DNA from: Harmothoe impar
Taxonomy: Eukaryota; Annelida; Polychaeta; Phyllodocida; Polynoidae
DNA: 64,000 nucleotides
Assembly: GCA_947462335.1 (NCBI GenBank)
Contig: OX381718.1
Coordinates: forward strand, 42,036,281 to 42,100,280
Direction of reading: 5' to 3'
A model generated the notes under the pieces. The model had not been told where the DNA came from and made no database searches. It saw nothing but the letters and a program-made list of their open reading frames with translations. Positions 20,193-32,589 of this stretch are shown piece by piece. The first letter of the stretch is position 1. Every line of letters begins with the position of its first letter. The translations under genes were made by a program, and so were the position numbers.

Positions 20193-23100
20193 GCAGGAGT
20201 TGTATCTTTGCAAATTAAAGCGAACCGGATGGGTCAGTAGTTCAACATAGATGTGACAAACAGGTCACACATTTAGTTCCATACTTTTTCATGTTAATTC
20301 AATGGACAAATGGCAAATTGACCCCTTGGAGACAGATTTTAGAGTTTCGAAACATATATAACTTTATTTCTGACAGGACTATGTGGTGGAGAAATGGTGA
20401 TCCATACACTCGGAGTGAAGTTCATTAATGAGTAATTACTTCTTCATTTGACTATAATTATGTACTTTGCTATTTTGAAATAAAATGTTGGCAAAGAATA
20501 CAAATGCATTCATTTCAATCTCAAATATTTTATTCTATAACCACAGTATAGACGGAATACATCCCTAGATTCTTGGAATTAAGTACATCAAAATAACTGC
20601 CATCAATATCCTGAGGTGCTGACATTTAACACATTGATTGAATGCTACAACCATTACATGTATATTTCATACAGTTGTATACTTTTAAAGCTGTTAATAG
20701 ATGTTAGAGCTACTATACAAGTGTAATTTATCCTGCTATTCCATTGTTTTATCTCAAGTTTAGATCTTTCCGGGGATGAAAGTGGCCAATCTAAAAAGAA
20801 CTAAAAATATTGAAATTGAGGCCCCTGGATAAAGGTCCTCAAAAGTTAAATAAAGGGGTTCGCAACAAACTTAAAACCATGGAAAAAAGACCTTTATCCC
20901 TGTCTTTCTATACATTATTTCTTGTATGTACGAGCACTTGTAAAATTTTCCATCCCCCTACACTTGTAGGAGTCTTAATTTATTCTGGCCATCCCGTCAA
21001 ATTCCCCAATGCCCGCTGAACTAAGGTAACACTCTGGATTTGTCTCTGAAAAAGGGCAACATTTTCGACATAGACTATGTTAGATCCATAGTTATCACTG
21101 GTTATATATATGATCCACTTGTATGGCAGCTTTAAGATATTACCGTAACAGGAATGCCATCTTGGACCCAGAAAACCATAACAAGTTTTTTTTTCAAACA
21201 AAACTGTGCAATATATTTCAGATAACCACAGCTTAAATTTGAAGTCTGTGCAGAAATATTGATCTCATCTAGATCTACAAGTATTTATATGTGTGTCGAT
21301 ATAACATTATCATTAGTACGAGCTTGTGCTATTGATACATGCATATGTTTGCAAATCCTAATACCTATGATGCAGTCAGACCATACTTTTATCTTAAATT
21401 CTCAATAAGTACATTTTTGTAGTAAAACTCACAATGCTGTTATTCTATAAGACATTTGAACTTCTACTACACTTCCCCCTTCGTGCATTTTATTTACTAT
21501 ATCAGGAGTACAAGGTACTAATAGTCTTCATATGATAACTCCACAATAATGTCACATCAACACATCAAAGCAGCAGAAAACCTCAATTTGTGCAATTTGG
21601 TACAACCTGAATGAAATTTCAACAATAGACAAATTTTTAAAAAACTGTCTGCAATCATATGATGTTAAAAAAGCATACTTGTAGCAGAAAGTATTTTAAT
21701 GAACATCTCGTTGGAATGAGCATGGATATACAGTGTATAGTTGTATTATTCCATGTAACTAAATTTAAATAATTTGATTGTCGCAAGTACAAATACAATA
21801 CACTTATCACCTTTGGAAACTGAGGTATTATAAGTACATGCTTCCATTCTGATATGACCATAATCTCTCTGCACTGTACCCAATTTTAATTAGTGTTTTT
21901 GTATAATTCAATATTCAACATCACCTCAATCAATAAACTTAGTGACTGGCAAACAACCAAGATATAATTGAACCATTTTGCATTATTACTAGAGCTAATC
22001 TCTGAACATTGTATGATATACACAGTAAACATTAATGACATGATAAAGTGACAGGTCAAATTTTTACAATGGTTAGCCATGACTAAAACTTAATATTACC
22101 ACCAATATTGCTATTTCCCAACAATCTTGACAGACCGTAGAATCTTGCGTTTAAGCCATGGCTTACGTGAATCAGAACGCAACTGCGACGCTTTTGGAGG
22201 TACACAGCAGTACTAGACTCCGGGTGTAACTTATATGTGAGCTTTCACAGTGATAGATTTCATGTACTAAAGCAAGGCAACCCTTTGAGACGCGTATAGC
22301 AATTAATGTTGAATATTCTATATACACCATTACCATTATTTAAGCAGGCATGTTCATCGATGTCGCCTAGATGACCATAGTGCAATCAAATCAAATATTC
22401 TGGTGAACCATAAGTATAGTTTATAATGCTTAGTGCATGCCATATAACACTAACTGCAGACAGTTCAGCTGTGTATGCATGTGGTAGTGTATGAAATGGA
22501 ATGTTGAGAACACCACCCAAAATGAACATGAAACAAAAAATGATACATTACAGGCACAGCATCAGCAAACATACAGCCATTCTGACATTAAAATAACATA
22601 ATAGGAAATCTCACAACATGTTTTGATCCAGTCAATCTTGGGAATTGACTTTTGCCCTAACTCATGATTTATATAAGCTTATTTTATGCATGGAATGGTG
22701 ATATACTAAACTGGAATAAGGACCAATCTGCTCCTTACAATATGCTGCATCATCATTTAGTTTGTGGCTTTCTAAAAAAAAAACAGCAGACAGTTTTGAA
22801 TCTTCACATGGTTGGTCAATTATGCCGCCAAAATTACCGTACAACTCGTTGCTAGAGTCATGTGTTACATCAATGATATCTACAACCGAAAAGACATTTG
22901 CACACCGGCTTATGCAGGTGTAAAATCTCAAAGGAGCGAAGGGCCTTGGGCAGTAGCCATAACAACCGACCATGATCTTAGCTTTTCAACAGTGAAACAA
23001 CTCAACTATTCCTAATAGAAGCTGTTTTTGAGTGATTTTAAAATTTAAAATTCATTTCATTACAGTATTTGGTGCTATTCTAAGTAAAGAATTATGAGAC

Positions 23101-23432
23101 ACAAATATATTCTGATTCTACAGTATTGGAATGACTATTCACCCTCCACTTTATCCCACAAGTTCACAGCAAAATGAAATAAATACACCAACAATTTCAC
23201 CATCACGGTCACACAGCCTAAATTACCATTTATACAGAGAAAGACTCCACCACCCTTCTAAATCAACAACAAAAAATTAAGAGGTAGAGGTCAAAGACTC
23301 CTCTACCTACAATAAAGAGAGAATGAAGAACAAACGTTAATTAACAAAAATAATAAATACTCCACATTTAGAGTATTTGTATTTTTTTTTCATTATTGGA
23401 ATGCATAGATGGCATATAACCTTATATCACTG
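20193..23432. other. AT-rich spacer between convergent genes
   Basis: Between the oxygenase and FKBP11-like genes I find no exon, RNA gene or strong repeat. Open frames here are short and lack domains. Part of the right-hand end must be the 3' UTR of the FKBP11-like gene; I could not fix its polyadenylation site. Confidence 0.45.
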
Positions 23433-26400
23433 TTAATGCTTCTTTTTCTTCCCTCGGCGATCACCTTTCAACTCTTTTTTCGTGGGTGCCTTCTTGTATT
23501 TGTCATAGAGGTAGAAGATTGAGATGATGACCGCCATGGGGACGGCCAAAAAGCGGATAACCCTCACAATAAGCTGCTCCCCTGCTCGCTTCTTTAGTGA
23601 AACAAGCTCGGTTTCAAAAGTGAGAGTGGCGTCCGCTAAAAAAGAAAGAAAAATCCTTATACATTACATATTTTCACATTTGTATAAATCTATCATTAAC
23701 ACTATTGACTAGAAAGTAGAAAATCGGCCCTGGATTAGCTCCTAACCCATCTTTAAGATGATGGAACATTGACCGTCCCAGATTCCCACACCGTCTAAGC
23801 ACTACACAGCTTCCTAAACAGCCATATTAAGTAAATCATAGAGATACCTGGAATGGCGGGGGGAAATCCTTTCTTTCCGTACGCTAAATGTGATGGAATG
23901 ATTAACCTGCGCTTCTCTCTGTAAAATAGAAATACATAGGATCATTTTGCGACTATTGTATGTAAAAGGTGTTGGCGCCATATTTGTTTGTAATGTGTTA
24001 ACAGATGGTGTTAAATATGGGTATCGTGGAAAAAGTATCTTGTCTTTTTTAAATACTCATATATTAGAAGCTGAGCTAGGTCCATGCAACTGTTCATGTA
24101 TTTTTCGGTACATTTGAGCATTTTCAAATAGATTTTTTTAAAGCCCTTATCAAAGACACATTAAAATGTGTATCAATTTATATGAAATAGATTGAAATGC
24201 GCTATTTGACATGGGTCGATGTGGCCTGTGTAGAAGGCAAATGGCCTGTGTAATATCTCGCAACACAGTGTGCATAAAAAGTTTTCGGCAATACTGATAT
24301 CATTATATCCACTGGTATTAACATTTTATGGCACAGGTGCGATACTTGTGGAACGATAAGCAATAGTTTAAATAGGGATACCCTACTTACCCTACACACA
24401 TGCCTTTGATGCCCTTTTCCCAACCTGAAAAGGAAGGAAATGGATAACATACTGAATTTATCTGCAGGTTATTATCACATTTAGCAATCGTAAACACTCG
24501 GGTATTACCTGTGGGTTGAAACTTGGCTTTAATCATACCGAATATGGCTATATAAGGTGAAGATTACACAAGGGTATTAATTACTCTAGAACAATACTAC
24601 GATTTTCCTAAGTTAAGGGAAGGAGAGACAAATTATACGTGACATGCAGGTTATGTATACACAATAATTAAAAATATATTTTATACATGCACCAACATTT
24701 GCAAAATAAAGTCCATACTTCTACTTCAAAATAGAACTATTTTTTCAGAGTTGTAGATTTAAGGTGTTTGATCTTAAACTTGACCTACCGGGAATGACCT
24801 TGCCCTCGCCCAGTGTGAAGGGTAATGGTCCTCGGTTCGGTTGTCGTGACGTGTCAAATACTGTACCAGTGTCCAGTGTTCCCTGTTAAATGTGTTGTAA
24901 GATTTACTGAATATAGAATAATTATGACATTCTAGAATATTTCATTTGCCGGCATGATATGATGAATGATTATATCCATTTATACTCTCATTTTCTCTCA
25001 AACATGTAAAAAAGCTGAAAAATCAAGATTAAAAAAATGAACCCCAAGTAACGTGGATGAAGGGGTGGACACTCTGTCTCTTTCTTTTTCCTTACGTTGA
25101 ACGAGTTACTCGCCAGGGCTGCGTTGGTGCATCATGATGACAAATGTCATCCTTTAGAGATATATGCGTCCTTGATGTTAAAGGATTAAAGAAGGCCTGT
25201 AGACTTACCGTGTAATGCACTGAGACCTCGTCACCGTTGTCAGCCCCCACCCAGCAGTCTTCAGGAGTGTGCTGAAAGCATGGAGAGTAGTATATGTTAC
25301 CGGTAGGCCTACTTAAACCTTCATGAGCGAGATAATGCTTTAATGTCCTCTGCCTCGGGGGGCGGGGGTCGGGTAGTATTTCTTATCATCCCCAGAGTGT
25401 AAATAATAAATGAACACTCCCTAACTATTTTGCTGAAAAATGGTGAAATTCTTTTGCCAACCAAGCCAAGAGAAAATACCCCCCCCCCCCCACCAATTTA
25501 GCCAAAAGTAATCTCTACAGCCCACTCCTATATTATAATAGGCTATTTAATTACCGGCATATGCTTAGATTTTGAGAAATGCCCTTCCCCCCCCCCACCC
25601 CCTACAAAAATATTTCATGCGCCTGTGGAATCACCCGTGCATGGTGGGGTGTATTCAAATACCGTATACTATAGGCCCTAGGCCTAGGCCCTACCTACGA
25701 TACCGTATTCGACGTAATACTAGTCTAGTAATAAGCGCCCTGGACGCTTAAGTTATGATATTATTTTTATGGCGCTTTTAATAGATTAATTGCCTCCAAG
25801 AACATGAAATGTGAGCCTTTGAATTGATGTAGTCTAAAAATAAGCGGGGGGGGGGGGGGGCTCATAATGATTAGGGAGAGGGCGCTTATTAATGTACGGT
25901 ACCAATAGGGCCTACCTACTAGCCTACTTATTTTTGACCCCCCCCCCCCCCCCGCTCCCAAGATGGAGGCTTTTCTAGTTTGCCCCCCCCCCCATCTATA
26001 CCGAGAGCCTGTTGATCAGTATGACCCCCCCCCCCCCCCCCCGTACCAGGGACAGGGTGACCGGGTCCTAAACACAATAATAAATCCAATTAGATCAAAT
26101 TTTATCTAGAAATGCAACTGCCAGTGCCACGCCCCCTACCCTAACTCGAGGGGCACGCCCCCTTTCTATTTTTACTTCAACTTCAAGGCTACACATCTAA
26201 AATAATCTATGGCTATGCTCAGATCAAAAAGTAGTCGTTGTAAAACCAATGCAGTGGAGTATTGTAACATGTTACATCAACGAGATCCCCGCCCGACTAG
26301 ACCCCTGCCTGTGACCGCACCAAGCAACTTGGTGAGTGTTGACAAAACAACTGACACTGACAGTGCCAGTCCCAGAGTCCCGGCTGTCAACGCGCTGCGC

Positions 26401-26528
26401 CCCGGCTGTCAAGCCACTATCAGGCGGCCTCCCCTCCCACTCACCTCCGTCAGAATCTCCAGCTCCTGCTGCTGCCGTCCCGACGCCGTCTGTAGGGCCA
26501 ATATGGCTAGCAGAAACACGCAGACCAT
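23433..26528 (-). CDS. FKBP11: FKBP11-like ER membrane peptidyl-prolyl cis-trans isomerase (6 exons)
   Basis: Exons in transcription order: 26528-26445, 25271-25209, 24882-24789, 24424-24391, 23918-23848 and 23635-23433. All have GT-AG boundaries and consistent phases, giving 182 aa (human FKBP11 is about 200). Residues 1-17 form a signal peptide ([17 protein letters not shown]). The FKBP domain spans about 34-130: [54 protein letters not shown] and [10 protein letters not shown], the order of strands and active-site aromatics expected. A transmembrane helix follows (about 141-159) and a Lys/Arg-rich tail ending KKKKH, as in FKBP11. The enzyme isomerises Xaa-Pro bonds of secretory proteins in the ER. 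The gene is intact and converges on the oxygenase gene. Part of exon 1 and its intron lie beside long poly-C/G runs. Confidence 0.92.
25484..26042. repeat. cluster of poly-C/poly-G runs in FKBP11-like intron 1
   Basis: Six runs of 9-18 C or G occur near 25484, 25590, 25848, 25940, 25984 and 26025. They sit within intron 1 (25272-26444) and may include slippage or assembly artefacts. Confidence 0.8.
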
Positions 26529-26840
26529 GGTGGGACACACACCCGGGTGGAGCTGTGTGTGGAGGGGCATGTTAGGTAGAAGAAGGTGCTCTACAGGACC
26601 CTGAGAATGCAGATATAGTTTTGATGACAAACGGCCGGTGTTTCGGTAAAGCAGACAACCGCTTCGCTGACGCGGTGGACAAGTCCAAACTGCTGTAGGC
26701 AGGGGGTGGAAGGTTAGCAGTGACAGTAGCGATCGCTTCCAGTAGATGGCGCCAATGTTGACATTCTGAGACAAGTGGGGAATGAGGAAGCACTCTCTGA
26801 AAGCTCTGAGAGGGGGACAGTCTCGGGCCCCGACTGCATG
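26529..26840 (-). promoter_or_regulatory. 5' UTR and presumed promoter region of the FKBP11-like gene
   Basis: GC-richer sequence lies directly upstream of the FKBP11-like start codon. No TATA box is seen. Open frames crossing it on both strands look like chance. Assignment is by position only. Confidence 0.35.
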
Positions 26841-26867
26841 TATTCAGTCTGGGAGAGTACTTATGTA

Positions 26868-26937
26868 CTGACTTGTATTGGATATCAGCAATCTGGACAT
26901 CATGGGTTCGAGTCCCACATGGGCACAATTTGTAGGA
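26868..26937 (+). repeat. tRNA-like (B-box) SINE segment
   Basis: CATGGGTTCGAGTCCCACATGGGCA has a good T-arm/B-box, but no pairing acceptor stem or clear A box lies upstream. It is best read as a tRNA-derived SINE piece rather than a tRNA gene. Confidence 0.4.
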
Positions 26938-27074
26938 CTTTTGATATCTGTATAATGCACCTCTATTACACTATTGTCCCTATCCAAATATGTAATATGT
27001 GTTATTACTACGGTATGCCAGTACTGGCAGTAGAGGGGTATTTCTGCTTCAAATAGGCCAAATAAAGAATGTAA

Positions 27075-27190
27075 AAAAACGAACCTATGTTTTGCCAAAG
27101 GTGGGATTCGAACCCATGAGGCCATACACAACACCTCTATGTCATTCATGATCATGTGACCATGGCTAGCCTAACCAATCAGTGGTTGAG
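27075..27190 (-). repeat. tRNA-derived SINE-like segment
   Basis: On the minus strand GATAGCTCAACCACTGATTGG resembles an A box, and CATGGGTTCGAATCCCACC is a strong B box about 75-80 bp further on. The spacing is too long for a normal tRNA. Confidence 0.45.
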
Positions 27191-27264
27191 CTATCTCATT
27201 AAGAAATGATCCAGGATTCTGGATCATTTTCTAAGTAGGTCACAGTTATTAGATACAAATTTGT

Positions 27265-27302
27265 CCAGGCCCATTACAGCCTGACGGCTGCAATGGGCCT
27301 GG
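27265..27302. repeat. 17-bp stem hairpin
   Basis: CCAGGCCCATTACAGCC and GGCTGCAATGGGCCTGG pair with one mismatch around a TGAC loop. Confidence 0.8.
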
Positions 27303-27524
27303 AGAGCTCGAGGCTGAGAGGGGGATGGCAACTGTTCAGTGGCAAATCCATGCATCAATGAGATTCTAGGGAGGGAGGGAGGGCCTATGTTGGCAAGCTG
27401 ACCATCTGACAACATAATGCCAATGTCTTGCCAACATAATGCCATGTTGGCCCAATGTAAATTTGCCGACGTACTGGGGAGTAAATGCCTAAAACGTTTT
27501 TAGCAGACATTTGACTGACATTTT

Positions 27525-27655
27525 CCTAGCGGCAGTGGGGATCGAACCCCGGACCCCTCACACCCCAGACTATTACTATCCCCCCATACCTTACGATGAA
27601 GTGTAGGCCTGGGTGGCCGGAGGCTCTAGCTGGTCGCTCAATCTATATCTGATCC
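27525..27655 (-). repeat. tRNA-derived SINE-like segment
   Basis: On the minus strand, GGGGTTCGATCCCC is a perfect T-arm followed by ACTGCCGCT, with no acceptor complement upstream. A weak A-box-like GACCAGCTAGAGC lies about 80 bp upstream. Confidence 0.4.
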
Positions 27656-27659
27656 TATG

Positions 27660-28960
27660 TTAAGTGACCCTTTTATGATGGCCTCTCATTTTGGCTAGGG
27701 AGCAGATAGCCTAGATACCTCTAGTAACTTGGTATCAAGACATCTTGAATGCATCCTTCATACATGAGCTGGAATAAGCATCATTAATTGTATTACATAA
27801 TGTAATGTAAGAGCAATCTTGACAGACCTTCAGATTTTGAGTCTGTCTTGAGCTCTATAACTGGGTGATCTCTTGAACCTATCCTCTGGGAGAATTGACA
27901 CTGTTTGATGGAAAATCCATGTATCAACGAAATTCTTTTTTTGTTTGAAGTGTCTTGTATTCAGGCATGTCATGGGAGGTCCTATAGTTACTTGTGACAA
28001 TTATATCTAACATAGATAAGCCTCCTAAAATTATGTATTTTTAGCTCAAATATTTTTCTAGAACTCCTTAATTGGTAGTTTACGGTAGACTACTGAAAAT
28101 AGAGCTAAATGAGCTGAAAATGATGCATTTGGAATGGAAATGAAACAACCTACCACCTGCCAGCGTCAGGGCATCTCCTGGGGGTCATAAATTATATGAG
28201 GCTTCTTATCAGTTCAGACATGGTGCTTAACCAGATGGCAGCACTCTATAACACAGGGGTCTATGGGGTGCAATGGTGCATGAAGGCCATTGTTTCAGCT
28301 GATCCACCCCAGGTGGCATATTGGCACAGTAAGAAGACTGCTATGAGCTGTAACATTGGCCTTGGCACCAGTTTGAAAACTGTCAGAAGGTTTGTCAGGG
28401 TGAGGTAGATTCAAACCACTATAGCTAATTCACTATTTCTTGCATCACCATGACTAAAGTAGTCTTGGAAATGTGAATATTAGGGCTATTGGTAAATATG
28501 CATCATGTTTATGTCATATCGTTATATAAAAATGGTCCGGCCACCCTAGATGGAGTGCCTAAATATATATGTGCTATGGCCTCTGATCTATGACCCAGGC
28601 CAATTTTTTCAAAGTTTTTTTTTCAAAGACATTTTTTCAAGGATTTTTTCTACTTATTTCTTTGGATTGAATGTGTCGTAGATGGTCGCCTCTAATTATC
28701 TGAGAAGTTTGGATCAGATATCATTGGTCAATTTTTCAAAAAAAGTTGAAAAATGTTGAAGAAATAGAGTTTTCTCCCATAGGCTATCAAACTAATATAA
28801 TCCCAAGTGATTACGGGAAATTATTGCCAGATCAAACTTGACGAAAACATCTCTATAGCCTATCAATTTCATATGCTCAGGGATAGATCTTATAAAGAAT
28901 GATTGTTCCCATACTTAAATATAGAGATTGGCTCTCCACACGGGATACATAACCAGGTGC
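27660..28960. other. intergenic, no gene seen
   Basis: No coding or RNA signal recognised. Some T-rich phrases (TTTTTTCAAAG) repeat near 28590-28660. Confidence 0.4.
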
Positions 28961-28967
28961 CCCCTAG

Positions 28968-28969
<2 letters not shown>

Positions 28970-28999
<30 letters not shown>

Positions 29000-29055
29000 A
29001 AAAAAAAAAACCACACCAAAACAACAGCAAAAAAAAAAAAAACGCACCTAAACCA
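28970..29055. repeat. poly-C / poly-A low-complexity tract
   Basis: A run of about 20 C is followed directly by about 20 A, then more A-rich sequence. Confidence 0.9.
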
Positions 29056-29159
29056 GCAATCTGCATATATCCTCTCTATTCCCTCCCCACCACCTGCCAC
29101 TCCCCCACACACCATCTGGTGACTTTCAGGATGCATAAGCGGGTACACTATAGGTGACA

Positions 29160-29556
29160 TAGGTGTTCATGGTACCATAGTAACACTAGGATGTGCATGG
29201 TAACACTAGGGTGTGCATGGTAACACTAAGGTATGCATGGTAACATTAGGGTGTGCATAGTAATACTAGGTATGCGCATGGTAACATGGTAACACTAGGA
29301 TGTGCATGGTAACACTAGGGTGTGCATGGTGACACTATAGGGTGTGCATGGTAACACACAAGGGTGTGCATGGTAATGCTAGGGTGTGCATGGAAACACT
29401 TGGGTGTGCATGGTAATGCTAGAGTGTGCATGGTAACACTATAGTGTGTGGATGGTAGTGTGGGCATGGTAACACTATAGTGTGTGCATGGTAACACTAG
29501 GCTGTGCTTGGTAACACTAGGGTGTGCATGGTAACACTAGGGTGTATATGGTAATA
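29160..29556. repeat. 20-bp minisatellite
   Basis: About 20 imperfect copies of GTGTGCATGGTAACACTAGG. Variants differ mainly at GGTGTG/ATGTG/TATGCG and by small insertions. Confidence 0.92.
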
Positions 29557-30894
29557 CTAATGAATAGTACAGACTAAAATCAAGAATTCCTCTTTTTTTT
29601 GGGGCAGCTATAATGGTAGAGGGTGCTTCATGCCGTTTGGGCAGCTTTAACCCCCCCCCCTCCACTCCCCCTCCACCCCCCACCGCACCCTCCCCGTCCC
29701 GGGTGAGTGATCAGGCACCAGGTGAGTGGTACCCAGGTGCTACCCTGCAGGTAGGCAGTGTGATGGAGGCAGGGGGAGGAGGTGGGACACTACCTGGCAC
29801 TACCTCAGGTGTGTCATGCAGCATGCAGCATCTCCTGCTGGGATAACCACATCACCTCACCTCACCAGGTAGGGATCCTTTATTTCTATAAGTAGGCAGT
29901 TCGGATATTGAAACGATATTTGTTTTGATGCTAAGATATCATGCAGAAATAAATATGTCCTCTAAAATAATGATGTTTAGTCAAGTTCTAGGGGGGGCTA
30001 TCAGACATTTACTATGGGTATGGTCCGTTCTAGTTTCTGCCATTTACCCCTTTAAGAGCAGTAGCCACAGTACAGGTACACCCCAGAGCAGTGGAGCGCA
30101 CTGACCACCCCCGGCTACAGGGAGCAGGGAGGCCGTCACACAGACTGCACAGGGCCTGGTCATACCCTGCCCCAGTCTGTTTTACTGTGGGGACCACTTT
30201 TTATGTCCTTTGCGGTAATATATAGAGCTAAAATATTAATTGTCTATATAAAAGTAATTTATAGAGAATATGTAGCCACTCTTCTAGACTCTTCTATTAG
30301 GTATTTAGGGAACTGTGGTTGTTGGAAGTTGGGAAAATTCACGCTATATCTGTGACTCATTGGTTAGGAAATATATTATAAAAGTTACAAATATGGAAAG
30401 TGCATTGTGTCCACTATATTGTCCCGAAAAATGGTGCATTTATATTGAAATTAACCCTTCAATTGCCCCAAAGGCAAGGACCATGTCTTCCCTGAGGGTA
30501 GTGCGGTCCAGCACACTGTGCATGTATTCTTAGCAGCACCAACAAATAAAATGGATGATTTTAATTAAGGATATATATGCACATTAACACAAATGACCAA
30601 GCCATACAAAAAGAAGAAGACTGTATGCTTCCAACAAGATACATGGTAATACACATGCTAAAGGGCATAGCAAAACAGGTAAAATAACGCAATACAGGAT
30701 GCCCTCTTTTAACACTGTGACAGATAGGGATCAGCCAAACGGCCTACACGCCGAACTACCTACTATAAGTATCAAAGTGGCAGTCCAACCAAGACTGCAA
30801 CTGCCATTTTCCTAGTTCTGGTCTACTCTACAGTCAGCACTCATTCCTTAGCATTTGGAAAAATATGCAAGTGGAACAAATGATCCGAGGCATT
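29557..30894. other. intergenic, GC-mixed, no gene confirmed
   Basis: Contains a C-rich stretch (29649-29700) with several GGTGAGT donor-like phrases, but no exon pair that I can support. A 77-codon open frame (29613-29846) is low-complexity. Confidence 0.35.
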
Positions 30895-31080
30895 GTTCAA
30901 GTAATTGTAAAATTGCTTATAATGAGTGGCGGGAAACCTACACCTTCACCCAGCGTCTGAACTAACATTCCACCCGACTGCCACCTGGAGGCGCAATCTT
31001 GAACCGCTGGTATAAAACAGACGCCCCGCCCCGCACTCGGTCCTTTGATCTCCAGTCGGCGTGCAGGCAGGAACTTTTAA
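30895..31080 (+). repeat. split direct repeat A1 of the Ngaro-like element
   Basis: 186 bp from GTTCAAGTAATT to GGAACTTTTAA, repeated as A2 at 35867-36052. It ends 36 bp before the first ORF and carries the promoter. Confidence 0.93.
31011..31017 (+). promoter_or_regulatory. TATA box in A1
   Basis: TATAAAA with GC-rich flanks lies 100 bp upstream of the gag-like start codon. The candidate initiation region CACTCGGTCC follows about 20 bp downstream. An identical copy is in A2 (35983-35989), facing B2. Confidence 0.65.
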
Positions 31081-31116
31081 TTAGCTTAGCGATCAGTTAG
31101 TTAGTTCGGCCACATC

Positions 31117-32589
31117 ATGGGACGTAAAGCACCAAAGACACCGGCTAAAAAGCCCGAGTCTGCTCAGCCTTCGGCCCTACCTAAGGTCACCAAGAAAACA
31201 ACACGCTCTGCTACTAAAACTGCCACCAAGACTACGCCAAAGACGGTCACGCCATCGCCAACAGTACAGGTCCCGGTGAGTCCGTCTTTGGAAGATAAAG
31301 TCGCTGATCTGGAGTCACGAGTGAAAGGAGTAGAGTCTAAAATCGATACGAGCACTAACACTATCATGGCCCGTCTGAATCAAGCTCTACCCTTAGCTCA
31401 GGTCCCCACGCCTATAGACCTGAATCAACTCGACATCCCCCAGCTAGATTTGACGGGCGTTAATGTTGACACCCACGCCGGCCAAGATCAAAGCGCTGCG
31501 GGGAAGGCGCCGCCACGTGCGTCAGCCCGGGCCACATCCAGGCACGCGCCCTACGGCGTGCCTGCGACAACGTTGGCGCCAACGCCCACGCCCCAGTCTG
31601 CCACGCGACCGGGGGACCACGTGGCGCCCACGCGCCAGCCACGTGCTACTCAAGCCTCTGCGGCCTGCGGATCGGCGGCACAAGCCTACGCCGCCCAGCA
31701 GCCACCGACACACGCAGACAACATCTTTGAACTCTTCGCTGATGCTGTACCAAGACCTGATCCCTCGGTGCCACAACATGGCGCTCTCCCTCTCTCCATG
31801 GCGGAGGTGGACGACACGGCACTTGGGGAAAAGGTCCAAGTTCTGCTCAACAGCGCACATCAACTCTCCGGCATGAAAGGTAAAAACACTCACCCCCACC
31901 AGTATATATTCCGTGGCCCTGACAGAATTAAGACGTCACTAAATTCTCTCAATGAATTGGAATACATCTACGGCCTGTACAGGCTCCTCCTTGATCCTAA
32001 AACCCCCCTCGCTGATAAGCCTAAAATAGCTAAGCATATTGTCCATGTTGCTGAAGACGGGGCGGAGTATAAATGGGATCAGGTGAGAAACTGGTCTGAG
32101 GATCTTCTAACAAAGCTAGCTGACGGCCGCTTAAAATGGTCCGACATATTAGAAATACACTCCCTACGCTATGGCACTGCCCGCAATGCTATAGGCCTAC
32201 GATATCCGTATGGAATGGTCTCTGTCGCCCACCCTCCACCTAATGCTGCCTATGCCGCTCAAAATAGGCCTACGCAGTCTATGACCTCAGGCGCTGCTTA
32301 TCGCTCTCACCAGCCCACGAGGCACCAGCACTCAGCAGCTCAAGGTGCCCCCACTGAAGTTAAGCGCCAACAACAACGCCCTAAGCAGCAGCTCAACAGG
32401 GCAGATGTGGCATGTCTGGCCTACAATTCACAGACAGGCTGCACTAAGCCCGACAGCCACCTGGAGGCAGGCAAGCCTATGGGCCATCACTGTGCTTGGT
32501 GTCGTGCAAACCTGGGGAGGGTACATCTTCACACCGAGTATGCATGCCGCCTGAAGGATGAACCTTTCAATGCCCCCTTTCAGGCCTAG
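31117..32589 (+). CDS. Ngaro-like ORF1, gag-like protein, 490 aa
   Basis: The N-terminal 50 residues are Lys/Pro/Thr-rich and basic. A short predicted coiled coil follows (SLEDKVADLESRVKGVESKI), then a long Ala/Pro/Thr-rich linker (about 125-215) of higher GC than the rest, and a folded region about 230-400. Near the C-terminus is a Cys/His cluster (CLAYNSQTGC, then HHCAWC and HTEYAC, about 435-482), comparable to zinc-binding motifs at the end of DIRS/Ngaro ORF1 proteins. It probably packages the element RNA. The start codon sits 36 bp after A1. The last 32 bp overlap the next ORF in another frame. Confidence 0.85.
   Translation: MGRKAPKTPAKKPESAQPSALPKVTKKTTRSATKTATKTTPKTVTPSPTVQVPVSPSLEDKVADLESRVKGVESKIDTSTNTIMARLNQALPLAQVPTPIDLNQLDIPQLDLTGVNVDTHAGQDQSAAGKAPPRASARATSRHAPYGVPATTLAPTPTPQSATRPGDHVAPTRQPRATQASAACGSAAQAYAAQQPPTHADNIFELFADAVPRPDPSVPQHGALPLSMAEVDDTALGEKVQVLLNSAHQLSGMKGKNTHPHQYIFRGPDRIKTSLNSLNELEYIYGLYRLLLDPKTPLADKPKIAKHIVHVAEDGAEYKWDQVRNWSEDLLTKLADGRLKWSDILEIHSLRYGTARNAIGLRYPYGMVSVAHPPPNAAYAAQNRPTQSMTSGAAYRSHQPTRHQHSAAQGAPTEVKRQQQRPKQQLNRADVACLAYNSQTGCTKPDSHLEAGKPMGHHCAWCRANLGRVHLHTEYACRLKDEPFNAPFQA

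Noticed and set aside
26209..26604. 131-codon plus-strand open frame
   Set aside because: It is antisense to exon 1 and 5' UTR of the FKBP11-like gene, whose splice structure and protein are convincing.
26868..27655. Genuine tRNA genes at the three B-box sites
   Set aside because: No pairing acceptor stems or correctly spaced A boxes could be found.
29160..29556. Regular about 20-bp repeats, CRISPR-like at first sight
   Set aside because: Simple minisatellite with no unique spacers.
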